A stretch of DNA of 64,000 nt from Mucilaginibacter boryungensis. Its GTDB lineage: Bacteria; Bacteroidota; Bacteroidia; Sphingobacteriales; Sphingobacteriaceae. Below are positions 35,803 to 44,288 of the stretch, piece by piece; within the stretch, counting starts at the first letter, position 1; each line of letters begins with the position of its first letter. The translations under genes and the position numbers were made by a program. The notes below the pieces were generated by a model. It was given only the letters and a program-made list of their open reading frames with translations. It did no database searches and was not told the origin of the DNA. Location of the stretch: NCBI RefSeq assembly GCF_015221995.1, contig NZ_JADFFM010000001.1, positions 1,736,001 to 1,800,000 on the forward strand, read 5' to 3'.

Positions 35803-37256
35803 TGGCGCCATATTTTATTGGAATAGATATAGGGACACAGGGCGCACGTGTGGTGTTGATAGATGTCAAAGGTAATATCATAGCATCCGAAGAACAGGTT
35901 TTCCCCTTGAACGATCAATCACGCGAAGAACAATCGCCTGATGAGTGGTGGGATGCCTGTTACCAATCGTTAACCCGTATGCTGCAAAGTAAAGCGGTAA
36001 AAGGTATCGCTATTGATGTTAAGGCCATTGCCGTAACTTCCACGTCGGGTACTGTAATTCCCCTGGATAAAAATAATAGGCCGCTGCATAATGCCATTAT
36101 GTATAGCGATAAACGGTCGGGCAAGCAAGCAACTGAATGTACAGAAGTGGCATTGAAGTATCATAATAGCGGTTATACGGCATTCAGTATTTCAAGCGGG
36201 TTGGCCAAAATGGTTTGGTTTGTAGAAACCTATCCGGAAAAGACTAAACAAATAGCACGCTGGATACATGCTGCCGATTATATAACAGGCATGCTCAGCA
36301 ATGTTTGGGGGGTGACGGATTATACCAACGCCTTTAAATCGGGTTACGACGTAAGTAATTACACCTGGCCGGAATACTTGTATAAACACCTGCCACTGAA
36401 AAAAGAGTGGCTGCCAATGGTTGTACCCTCGGGCACAGTTATAGGGACTATTTCGGCAGAGATAGCCCGGCACCTGGGTTTAACTGAAGCTGTTAAAGTT
36501 ACGGCCGGTATTACCGATGGTTGCGCTTCGCAGATCGCGTCGGGGGCAATTAATCCGGGTGAGTGGAATACCACTATAGGCACCACCATGGTTATAAAAG
36601 GTGTCACCAAAAACGAAGTGCTCGACCCTTTAGGGCGATTATACAGTCACCGGCACCCCGCAGGCTATTGGATGCCCGGTGGGGCCAGCAATACCGGCGC
36701 CGATTGGGTAACCAATGAATTTGGCGATGACCTGGTAAATTTGAACGGACAAGCCGAAACACTGATCCCGACAAACCATATAGCCTACCCGTTAAGACAG
36801 GAAGGCGAGCGCTTTCCATTCATTGCTTCACAAGCGCGTGGTTTCGAGCCGGAAGGACTAACCAAAGCCGAGCGTTTCACCGCAAACATGGAGGGCGTGG
36901 CCTATATGGAACGTTATTCGTATGAATTGATAGAACATCTATCAGGGGAAAAAGTAAGTGCGGTTTATACCGCCGGCGGGGCAAGTAATAGCGATACCTG
37001 GCTTACCATTCGCAGCAATGTAATGAACAAGCCGGTTTATAAAATGAAGCATGTATCGGGTGCGGTAGGCGCTGCTGTTTTAGCAGCCTCAAAAACGTAT
37101 TATAACTCGATTATTGACGCAGTAAAGGCATTGGTGGTGATTGATAAGGAAATTCACCCGGAAGAACAGCTTGCAAAACGTTATGAAGCTAACTATCAAC
37201 AATTTTTAAAAGTAATGCAGGACAAAGGATATATAAAAGGAGGTTTTGATGCTTAG
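35802..37256 (+). CDS. FGGY-family carbohydrate kinase (second copy)
   Basis: A 484-residue kinase with 'GIDIGTQGARVVLID' at the N-terminus, 'VTSTSGTVIPLD' in the substrate-side strand, 'IGTTMVIKG' and a C-terminal 'YTAGGASNSDTWLTI' nucleotide site. It differs strongly from the preceding LsrK-like kinase, so this is not a recent duplication; xylulokinase, ribulokinase or a related activity is possible. The gene overlaps the following phosphatase gene by 8 bases. Two different kinases in one operon suggest either two substrates or a heteromeric enzyme. Confidence 0.85.
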   Translation: MAPYFIGIDIGTQGARVVLIDVKGNIIASEEQVFPLNDQSREEQSPDEWWDACYQSLTRMLQSKAVKGIAIDVKAIAVTSTSGTVIPLDKNNRPLHNAIMYSDKRSGKQATECTEVALKYHNSGYTAFSISSGLAKMVWFVETYPEKTKQIARWIHAADYITGMLSNVWGVTDYTNAFKSGYDVSNYTWPEYLYKHLPLKKEWLPMVVPSGTVIGTISAEIARHLGLTEAVKVTAGITDGCASQIASGAINPGEWNTTIGTTMVIKGVTKNEVLDPLGRLYSHRHPAGYWMPGGASNTGADWVTNEFGDDLVNLNGQAETLIPTNHIAYPLRQEGERFPFIASQARGFEPEGLTKAERFTANMEGVAYMERYSYELIEHLSGEKVSAVYTAGGASNSDTWLTIRSNVMNKPVYKMKHVSGAVGAAVLAASKTYYNSIIDAVKALVVIDKEIHPEEQLAKRYEANYQQFLKVMQDKGYIKGGFDA

Positions 37257-37839
37257 TGTTTATTTGCTAAGGCACGGCGAAACCAGCTACAATGCCGATG
37301 GTAACCGCTATTGCGGCCGCACGGATATTGGCCTGACCCTAAAAGGTATTAAACAGGCCGAAACCGTTAACGGACAGCTGAATGGAAAGCATATCGATGC
37401 GGTATATTCATCGCCGTTAAGCAGGGCACGTATCACTGCAGAAATAGCGACCGATAAGCAGGTTATAACCGATGACCGGATTATTGAGGTGGATTTTGGT
37501 CAGTGGGAGGGAAAAACCAAAGAAGAGTTTTACAAGGAAGACCCGCAATCGTGGAATGATTGGGCCGTAAACCCGGGTACTGCAAAAGCTGGCAGAACAG
37601 GTGAATCCGGCGATGAAATAGTAAACCGTGTTGATGCCTTTTTCACCGAAATGCTGGAAAAGCACGCTGGCGAAACCATTGTTGTGGTAGGGCATAATGG
37701 CATCAACAGGTTATATATGGCCCATAAATTAGGTATGCCGCTAAAAAACTATCGCCGCATATTCCAGGAAAACTCAGCCATCACCTTTTTTGAACTGGAT
37801 GACAAGGGAGAATTCACATTAAAAAAATTAAACGCATAA
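37249..37839 (+). CDS. Histidine phosphatase (phosphoglycerate-mutase-like)
   Basis: A 196-residue cytoplasmic enzyme of the histidine phosphatase superfamily: RHGE at residues 8-11 with the phosphorylated His9, 'SSPLSRARITAE', 'EVDFGQWEG' with Glu, and 'VVVGHNGINR' with the second catalytic histidine. I chose ATG 37249, which has AAAGGAGG just upstream, over the preceding TTG. The family contains alpha-ribazole phosphatase and many sugar-phosphate phosphatases. In this operon it may dephosphorylate a dead-end or overflow sugar phosphate. No cobamide genes are nearby, which argues against CobC. Confidence 0.88.
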   Translation: MLSVYLLRHGETSYNADGNRYCGRTDIGLTLKGIKQAETVNGQLNGKHIDAVYSSPLSRARITAEIATDKQVITDDRIIEVDFGQWEGKTKEEFYKEDPQSWNDWAVNPGTAKAGRTGESGDEIVNRVDAFFTEMLEKHAGETIVVVGHNGINRLYMAHKLGMPLKNYRRIFQENSAITFFELDDKGEFTLKKLNA

Positions 37840-37851
37840 CATCATCATACC

Positions 37852-38787
37852 ATGAAAAAGCTATCAACCCTATTTAGCTGCATATTATTAGTTGGCGCCG
37901 GTAAAATGGCCATTGCGCAAACTGAGATGAATATTTTAAAATTCAATAATATACCAGAGTTTCAGTCATATTTTAAGCATACCGGCAAGGATATGCCCTT
38001 AATCAGCGGTCACCGTGGCGGCACTACACCGGGTTACCCAGAAAATTGTATTGCTACCTTTGAGAATACGCTGAAACATACTCCGGCTATATTTGAAATG
38101 GACCCGAGGTTAACTAAGGATAGCGTAGTTGTGGTATTGCACGATGATTCACTTGGCCGCACTATAACAGGCAAAGGCAAATTAAATAGCTATACCTATG
38201 CCGAATTGCAGCAGTTTCGTTTAAAAGACCCGCAAGGGAATGTTACCAATTATAAAATACCAACGCTGAAGGAAATGATTTTGTGGAGCAAGGGCAAAAC
38301 CATTTTAAACCTTGACCATAAAGACGTACCGCTTGCCATGACCGCTAAAATATTACGCGAGTGCAAAAACGATATGATTATGCTTACCGTGCATAAAGCA
38401 AGTGAAGCCAAATTTTATGTGGACGATAACCCTAACCACATGTTATCGGCTTTTGTGCTTACCAAAAAAGCATTTTACGAATATGAAAAAGCCGGCGTGC
38501 CATGGAAAAACATGATAGCCTATATTGGCCCTAAAAACCAGCCCGAAAACAAAGAAATAATGGAACTGCTGCATGCCAAAGGCGTAATGTGTATGATATC
38601 GGCAGCGCCAAGTTACGATAAGTTAAAAAGTCCCGCCGAGCGGGCCGAGCATTATCGCGAAACCTTTACGATGGGCGCAGATATACTGGAATCGGACCTG
38701 CCGATAGAGGTAGCTGAAGCCATTAAGCCGATAATGCCATCAACCGGTTATCAACAGAAATTCTGGAGTAAGGTGAAAGTGAAATAA
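37852..38787 (+). CDS. Secreted glycerophosphodiester phosphodiesterase
   Basis: A 311-residue GDPD-family protein with a signal peptide cleaved near AIAQ, so periplasmic. Motifs are complete: HR at 54-55, PENC with Glu64, EMDP with Glu82 and Asp84, and His97-Asp98. It is only distantly similar to the GDPD at 8613. It is 12 bases behind the phosphatase gene, at the end of the polyol-permease operon, so the alcohol released from its phosphodiester substrate could be what the permease imports. The substrate is not known. Confidence 0.88.
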   Translation: MKKLSTLFSCILLVGAGKMAIAQTEMNILKFNNIPEFQSYFKHTGKDMPLISGHRGGTTPGYPENCIATFENTLKHTPAIFEMDPRLTKDSVVVVLHDDSLGRTITGKGKLNSYTYAELQQFRLKDPQGNVTNYKIPTLKEMILWSKGKTILNLDHKDVPLAMTAKILRECKNDMIMLTVHKASEAKFYVDDNPNHMLSAFVLTKKAFYEYEKAGVPWKNMIAYIGPKNQPENKEIMELLHAKGVMCMISAAPSYDKLKSPAERAEHYRETFTMGADILESDLPIEVAEAIKPIMPSTGYQQKFWSKVKVK

Positions 38788-38853
38788 GTTGAAATTAATT
38801 TCATAGCTGTTGATATTTATAGTTTAATATTTCTATATTTAATTTCAACTTAT
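38784..38853 (+). terminator. Long hairpin after the polyol/GDPD operon
   Basis: A perfect 15-bp inverted repeat (ATAAGTTGAAATTAA, 38784-38798, with 38839-38853) encloses 40 bases and is followed by a T-rich run (CTCTTTTTTATTTC). The 5' arm overlaps the GDPD stop codon. The inner palindrome TGAAATTAATTTCA (38790-38803) might instead be an operator for the GntR-type gene. Confidence 0.5.
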
Positions 38854-38933
38854 CTCTTTTTTATTTCAGATGCCTGAATCTCTGGAATATAAAGGCTAAG
38901 TGAACTTATCTGATCTAAATTATCAGGCAGCAA

Positions 38934-39941
38934 ATGGACATCAAGTATTCAACCGACCACACACGTTTTAAATTTCAGCAGATCATTGATTCCGTAATTA
39001 ATGATATCCAAACCGGCGTTCTGAAAAACAATGACCGCCTGCCATCCATGAATGTGGTATGCGAACAGGAGGGCCTGTCTAAGGTAACCGTGCAGCGGGC
39101 GTATATGCACCTTAAAAAGAAGGGCTATATCACAAAGGTTGCAGGTAAAGGTTTTTGCGTGGTTGATAAAGACAAGCAGAAATTAAAGGTATTGCTTATC
39201 TTCAATAAGATCAGCTATTACAAAAAGCTTATCTATTATGGTATACTGGAAATACTGGCCGAGAACGCGCGTGTAGATTTACAGATACACCATTACGACG
39301 TTAAAATATTGAATGATATTATAGCCGAAAGCGCCGGTAAGTATGATTATTATGTGGTTATGCCGCATTTTTTTTATGAAACACCCGACAAAAACTACCT
39401 GAACGCGTTAAAAAAGATCCCACAGCAAAAGTTACTGATGCTGGATAAAGATGTAAACGGTTTGAATGGTAGTTACATGGCTGTATATCAGGATTTTGAG
39501 AACGATACTTACAACGCCCTTGTATCTGTAGCAGATATGTTTGTGAAGTATGACAGGCTGGTAATTATAATACCGGCATACAGCAACCATCCGCTTGAAA
39601 TTATTGACGGCGTGCGAAAGTTTGCAGGCCTGATCAATAAAAAGTTCGATGTCAGCGAAAATGCCGAAGATGAAACTTTGCAGGCAGGTACGGCTTACAT
39701 AGCTATCGAAGAAACCGAACTGGCGGAATTAATAAAGAAAATACGTCAAACCAACCTTAAACTGGGTCAGGATATCGGCATCATCTCGTTTAATGAAACT
39801 GTGCTGAAGGAGTTGATGGACATTACCGTGTTTACAACCGATTTTACCGAAATGGGGCGTACTGTGGGCAACCTGCTTATTAAAGACCAATGCCAAAAGG
39901 TGAAAATGCCTTTTAGGGTATTGCGCAGAGGCTCGTTATAA
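38934..39941 (+). CDS. GntR-type transcriptional regulator with LacI-like sensor domain
   Basis: A 335-residue protein: GntR winged helix (residues 10-80, with 'LPSMNVVCEQEGLSKVTVQRAY' split around the recognition helix) fused to a periplasmic-binding-protein-like sensor (about 85-330, with 'KVLLIFNKISYYKKLIYYGI' at its start and 'IGIISFNETVLKELMDITVFTTDF' near its end). Bacteroidota use this fusion for sugar regulons such as fucose and arabinose. It is monocistronic, between the GDPD operon and the HD-domain gene. Its sugar ligand may belong to the upstream operon or to the rhamnose block. Confidence 0.87.
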   Translation: MDIKYSTDHTRFKFQQIIDSVINDIQTGVLKNNDRLPSMNVVCEQEGLSKVTVQRAYMHLKKKGYITKVAGKGFCVVDKDKQKLKVLLIFNKISYYKKLIYYGILEILAENARVDLQIHHYDVKILNDIIAESAGKYDYYVVMPHFFYETPDKNYLNALKKIPQQKLLMLDKDVNGLNGSYMAVYQDFENDTYNALVSVADMFVKYDRLVIIIPAYSNHPLEIIDGVRKFAGLINKKFDVSENAEDETLQAGTAYIAIEETELAELIKKIRQTNLKLGQDIGIISFNETVLKELMDITVFTTDFTEMGRTVGNLLIKDQCQKVKMPFRVLRRGSL

Positions 39942-39951
39942 CTTAGCCTCT
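39927..39951 (+). terminator. Intrinsic terminator overlapping the GntR-type gene end
   Basis: AGAGGCT (39927-39933) pairs with AGCCTCT (39945-39951) across an 11-nt loop and runs into TTTTT. The 5' arm and stop codon lie inside the coding sequence, so the terminator is built into the gene end. Confidence 0.75.
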
Positions 39952-40106
39952 TTTTGCGCGCTAAAAGTATGTTTAACCCATAAAAACATTAGTAGTTTTA
40001 TTTCGTTCATTTGAATGCCTGGTTATCATAAGTAGCACTCTTTTTTATCCCCAAATAAGTAATTGTGGATTTTTAAGGTAAATTTGGATGACCGACATCG
40101 AAACTT

Positions 40107-41381
40107 ATGGACTTTCAACAATTATTGGAAGAGGTTAAGCAATATGTGCTGACGTATTTTGATACTCACCACGATGATGAATTGCTTTATCACGACCTGA
40201 AACATACCAAAAATGTAGTAGCAACCGCTACACGCATTGCCAACCATTACCAGCTTAGCGACGAGGATTTTTTTATTGTAATAACAGCCGCCTGGTTTCA
40301 TGATACCGGTTATTTTACCGATAAAGCAAATCACGAAGCGCGCAGTGCCGAACTGGCTGCCGAATTCCTGAAAGAAAAGACGGGGCAGGAGGTAATAGAT
40401 AAAATTACCGGCTGTATTATTGCCACAACCATGCCGCAAAAACCTAATGGCTTGTTGCAGGAAATTTTATGCGATGCCGATCTTTTTCATTTAGGTACTG
40501 ATAAATTTATTGGGCGCAGCAAGCAATTACGAAAGGAATTTGAAAAATTTAAGCATGCTGATATTGATAGGCAGCAATGGCGCCAGAAAAATATAGAACT
40601 ACTTGAAAACCACCGCTATTTTACCGATTACGCCCAGCTATTGCTAAGCGACCAGCAGGAAAAGAACCTGCAAAAGCTGAAAGAAAAACAAGCAGAAACA
40701 TTGGAAGATAAGCAGCAGGAAGGTGGGAAAAAGGACGATGTAAAAGATGAGGTTTCAATGTTTAAGCCTGAAGATGAAAAAAACGGGCCTAAGCTTGAAA
40801 AAGTTAAGAAAAAGCCAAAAGGCGAACGGCCTGAAAAAGGGATAGAAACCATGTTCAGGATCACGTCGGGTAATAACCAGCGCTTAAGCGATATGGCCGA
40901 TCAGAAAGCACATATATTGATTACAGTAAACTCCATTATCCTGTCGGCTATTATCAGTTTGGTTTTGAAAAAACTAGATGAGAATGCTTTTTTGGCTATT
41001 CCAAGCTTTATATTATTAAGCATTAGTTTGGTATCTATGATATTCTCTATCCTGGCAACACGCCCCCATATCCCTAATGGTACTTACACCCAGCAGGATA
41101 TGGATAATAAAACGGTAAACCTGCTTTTCTTCGGCAACTTTTACAGAATGAACCTGGAAGATTATACCCATGGTATGATAAAAGTGATGAACGATTCGGA
41201 TTTTCTATATGGCACACTAATAAAGGATGTTTATTCGCAAGGCGTGGTATTGGGCCGTAAATACCGCCTGTTAAGGGCTGCTTATAATATATTTATGTTT
41301 GGGTTAATAGTGGCTGTTGTTGCATTCATTATTTCTTCCATAATTCATAATAGCGCTGTACCGGCATTGCCGGCTCATTAA
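40107..41381 (+). CDS. HD-domain phosphohydrolase fused to Pycsar-effector-like membrane domain
   Basis: A 424-residue fusion. Residues 20-175 form an HD domain with ligands His33, His65-Asp66 and Asp123, so it could hydrolyse a phosphorylated nucleotide. Residues 183-245 are a highly charged Lys/Glu-rich linker, probably coiled coil. Residues 246-415 match the DUF5706/PycTM type: 'LSDMADQKAHILITVNSIILSAI' precedes and forms a first membrane segment (268-288), then 296-317 and 393-413. In Pycsar defence, cyclic pyrimidine nucleotides trigger such membrane effectors, but no cyclase gene is adjacent. The gene is 7 bases from polyphosphate kinase, so a role in nucleotide or polyphosphate stress signalling is also possible. 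Confidence 0.85.
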   Translation: MDFQQLLEEVKQYVLTYFDTHHDDELLYHDLKHTKNVVATATRIANHYQLSDEDFFIVITAAWFHDTGYFTDKANHEARSAELAAEFLKEKTGQEVIDKITGCIIATTMPQKPNGLLQEILCDADLFHLGTDKFIGRSKQLRKEFEKFKHADIDRQQWRQKNIELLENHRYFTDYAQLLLSDQQEKNLQKLKEKQAETLEDKQQEGGKKDDVKDEVSMFKPEDEKNGPKLEKVKKKPKGERPEKGIETMFRITSGNNQRLSDMADQKAHILITVNSIILSAIISLVLKKLDENAFLAIPSFILLSISLVSMIFSILATRPHIPNGTYTQQDMDNKTVNLLFFGNFYRMNLEDYTHGMIKVMNDSDFLYGTLIKDVYSQGVVLGRKYRLLRAAYNIFMFGLIVAVVAFIISSIIHNSAVPALPAH

Positions 41382-41388
41382 ATCTGCA

Positions 41389-43431
41389 ATGGCTGAATAT
41401 TCTTATTTCGACCGTGATTTAAGCTGGCTATCCTTTAACGGGCGCATTTTATTAGAGGCCGCCAACGATAGCGTACCTTTAATGGAGCGGGTGAATTTCC
41501 TGGCTATCTTTTCATCAAACCTGGATGAGTTTTACCGGGTGCGTATGCCGGTGCTTTCGGCCCTGGATAACTTAGGCAGGCTAAAGGACACAAGCGCGGG
41601 AAACAACCCATTGCTTATTGCAAAACAGACTATTCAAAGGCAACAGGAAAAATACGGCGAGATACTGAGGGGTGGCATTATCCCCGGGCTGCTGCAAAAT
41701 AAGATCCATTTACTTTTTAATGAGGTTATACCTGAGGAAATTGTTCCGGCAATAGAGGACTACTTTTTTAGCCAGATCATGGCATTTTTGCAGCCAATTG
41801 AATTATCAGATAAAAAGAAGCTGTTCCCACAAAATAACCAATTGTACCTGCTGGTTACGTTGGAATACGGTGGTAAGCTGGAAAAAACCATCATACTTAA
41901 CATTCCATCGGGCGAGTTACCGCGTTTTTTTAAGGTAGCATCTAAAGGCAAAACATATATCCTTTTTATTGATGATATCATCAGGCATAACCTGGGTCAG
42001 CTATTTAAAAACGAAAAAGTTACCGGCTGCTATTCCTTCAAAATTACCCGCGATGCTGAGCTCGACCTAAAAGATGAATATTCTGGCGATCTATCAGACC
42101 AAATAGAAGAACAGCTACAGAAGCGGGATTCGGGTATCGCCACACGGTTTTTGCACCAGCCGGGCATACCTTTACGCATATTACAATTAGTGAACGAGAA
42201 CTGGGATATACCCACATCAAGCAACGTGCAAGGCGGTAATTACCATAATCTTAAAGACCTGTTCAGCTTCCCGGTAAGCATCCCCGCGTTGTATTACGAA
42301 AAATGGCCTGCTATTATTTACAACCCGGCCGACGAGCGGGAATCCATCTTTGACCGTATAGCCATCAAAGATCAATTGATCAGCACGCCGTATCAATCCT
42401 ACGGTACCATATTACGGTTTTTTAACGAGGCCGCGCTCGATGAATCAGTTGAAGAAATATATGTAACGCTATACCGGGTGGCCAGCGATTCAAGGATAGT
42501 TAACGCGTTAATAAACGCTGCTGCCACCGGCAAAAAAGTGACTGTACTTATTGAACTGAAAGCCCGGTTTGATGAAGCTAACAACCTGAAATGGGCCAAA
42601 AAAATGAAAGCAGCCGGGGTGGATATTGTTTATAGCGTAACAGCCCTGAAAGTACACGCCAAAGTAGCGTTGGTAAAACGTAGGGTGAACGATAGGGTTA
42701 AATATTACGGACTGCTGGCCACAGGGAATTTTAACGAAAGCACGGCCGCGTTTTATACCGATCATATCCTGATGACTGCCAATGGGGCAATATTGCGCGA
42801 AGTGGAGTTGTTGTTTATTTTCCTGGCTAAACGCGAAAAGCCTAAAGCGCCCGACCAGATCAAATTCCGGCATTTGCTGGTTGCCCAATTTAATTTGCAG
42901 GACAGGTTTCTGGCCATGATTGACAGAGAGAAAAATAATGCTGCTAAAGGATTGCCGGCCGCCATCACTGTTAAATTGAATAATCTGGAAGAGAAGGTAC
43001 TAATAGCTAAACTATACGAAGCATCAAATGCCGGTGTTAAGATCAGCATGATCGTGCGCAGTATTTGCTGTTTGGTGCCCGGTGTAAAAGGCATGAGCGA
43101 AAACATTACTATTAAACGCATTGTTGATCGTTATTTAGAGCATGGGCGCGTATTTATATTTCATAACAATAACCAGCCCGAAGTATATATGGGGTCGGCC
43201 GATTGGATGAACCGGAATGTGCACCGCAGGATAGAAGTTTGTTTCCCCGTTTATGATGAACAGGTAAAAGCGGAAATAACCAGTATTATAAACCTGCAGC
43301 TACAAGATAACCAACAGGCGGTAATGCTGAATGAAAAAATAGAAAATGTGCCTATAGCTGCAGAAACCGCTTCAGTCCGTTCGCAAGAACAGATATATAA
43401 ATTGTTAAAGCTAAAGCAAACAGTGGTATGA
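41389..43431 (+). CDS. ppk1: Polyphosphate kinase 1
   Basis: A 680-residue enzyme of usual PPK1 length. The N-terminal 'DRDLSWLSFNGRILLEA' (residues 8-24) and 'FLAIFSSNLDEFYRVRM' are diagnostic. The phosphorylated histidine is His423 in 'LKVHAKVALV', with 'LLATGNFNESTAAFYTD' after it; the C-terminal phospholipase-D-like half contains 'GSADWMNRNVHRRIE'. It makes polyphosphate reversibly from ATP at the membrane. It starts 7 bases after the HD/Pycsar-like gene and overlaps the next gene by 4 bases, so these genes are cotranscribed. Confidence 0.95.
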   Translation: MAEYSYFDRDLSWLSFNGRILLEAANDSVPLMERVNFLAIFSSNLDEFYRVRMPVLSALDNLGRLKDTSAGNNPLLIAKQTIQRQQEKYGEILRGGIIPGLLQNKIHLLFNEVIPEEIVPAIEDYFFSQIMAFLQPIELSDKKKLFPQNNQLYLLVTLEYGGKLEKTIILNIPSGELPRFFKVASKGKTYILFIDDIIRHNLGQLFKNEKVTGCYSFKITRDAELDLKDEYSGDLSDQIEEQLQKRDSGIATRFLHQPGIPLRILQLVNENWDIPTSSNVQGGNYHNLKDLFSFPVSIPALYYEKWPAIIYNPADERESIFDRIAIKDQLISTPYQSYGTILRFFNEAALDESVEEIYVTLYRVASDSRIVNALINAAATGKKVTVLIELKARFDEANNLKWAKKMKAAGVDIVYSVTALKVHAKVALVKRRVNDRVKYYGLLATGNFNESTAAFYTDHILMTANGAILREVELLFIFLAKREKPKAPDQIKFRHLLVAQFNLQDRFLAMIDREKNNAAKGLPAAITVKLNNLEEKVLIAKLYEASNAGVKISMIVRSICCLVPGVKGMSENITIKRIVDRYLEHGRVFIFHNNNQPEVYMGSADWMNRNVHRRIEVCFPVYDEQVKAEITSIINLQLQDNQQAVMLNEKIENVPIAAETASVRSQEQIYKLLKLKQTVV

Positions 43432-44288
43432 AGAAAATAAGGGTGTTTTTAACTACTTTCTTTGCTTTGTTCAGCGTGCTGGTTATATCCTGTACAGATA
43501 AAAAAAATTATGCTTCGCCGCCGGGATATGATTTGAATAAGCCGGTGAAATATAACATGCCCGAGAGGCTGACCGAAATATCGGGCATTGCATTTCACAA
43601 TGGCAATGCCGATACATTATATGCCGAGGATGATGAAGAGGGCCGCGTTTATTATTTTAAACCGGGTGACAAAGAGGTTTCACATTCGGAGCTTGGCAAG
43701 GGGGGCGATTATGAAGATATAGCCGTATTGGGTAACCAGGTTATTATATTGCGCAGTGACGGAGTACTCTTTGTATGTCCGCTTGCTCGGTTAAAAACCG
43801 GTATGACAGGTAGTGTTCAAAAATGGGATAATATTTTACCGCAAGGAGAATACGAAGGTTTGTATGCCGACGAGAAAACAAACCAGCTTTATGCATTATG
43901 CAAACATTGTAGCAATGAAAAAACAAGCAAGGAATGCAGTATTTACAGTTTCACATTAACAGCTAACGGCGCAATTAAAAGTACGGGGAAATCCGCTATT
44001 GATGTTCAGGATATTGCAGCGAAGCTGGGGCAGGGTAAAATAAGCTTTCATCCGTCGGCCTTAGCAAAAAATCAACAAACAAACGAATGGTATGTGCTAT
44101 CGTCGGTAAATAAAATATTAGTAATTACTGATAGCAGCTGGAAAGTTAAAGCGGTTTATCCGCTAAACCCCGGAGTTTTCATGCAACCCGAAGGTATAGC
44201 GTTTGACGGTAATAACACCCTGTATATTTCAAACGAAGGCGATAAAATAGCATCAGGCAACGTATTAAGGTTTAGCTATAAAAAATAA
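43428..44288 (+). CDS. SdiA-regulated-domain-like lipoprotein (beta-propeller)
   Basis: A 286-residue lipoprotein with lipobox ISC near Cys22. The rest has beta-propeller-like repeats with 'LTEISGIAFHNGNADTLYAEDDEEG', 'YEDIAVLGNQVIIL' and 'QPEGIAFDGNNTLYISNEGDK', the pattern of SdiA-regulated/phytase-like propellers that bind calcium or act as phosphodiesterases. Enzymatic residues are not certain. It overlaps ppk1 by 4 bases and touches the following outer-membrane gene, so a role in phosphate handling at the cell surface is likely but not shown. Confidence 0.75.
   Translation: MKKIRVFLTTFFALFSVLVISCTDKKNYASPPGYDLNKPVKYNMPERLTEISGIAFHNGNADTLYAEDDEEGRVYYFKPGDKEVSHSELGKGGDYEDIAVLGNQVIILRSDGVLFVCPLARLKTGMTGSVQKWDNILPQGEYEGLYADEKTNQLYALCKHCSNEKTSKECSIYSFTLTANGAIKSTGKSAIDVQDIAAKLGQGKISFHPSALAKNQQTNEWYVLSSVNKILVITDSSWKVKAVYPLNPGVFMQPEGIAFDGNNTLYISNEGDKIASGNVLRFSYKK

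Noticed and set aside
37249..37839. Cobalamin enzyme alpha-ribazole phosphatase (CobC)
   Set aside because: The family match is general and no cobamide gene is nearby; the operon is about polyol or sugar breakdown.
40107..41381. Complete Pycsar anti-phage system
   Set aside because: The effector-like membrane domain is there, but no pyrimidine cyclase gene adjoins it, and the neighbour is ppk1. A full system cannot be claimed.
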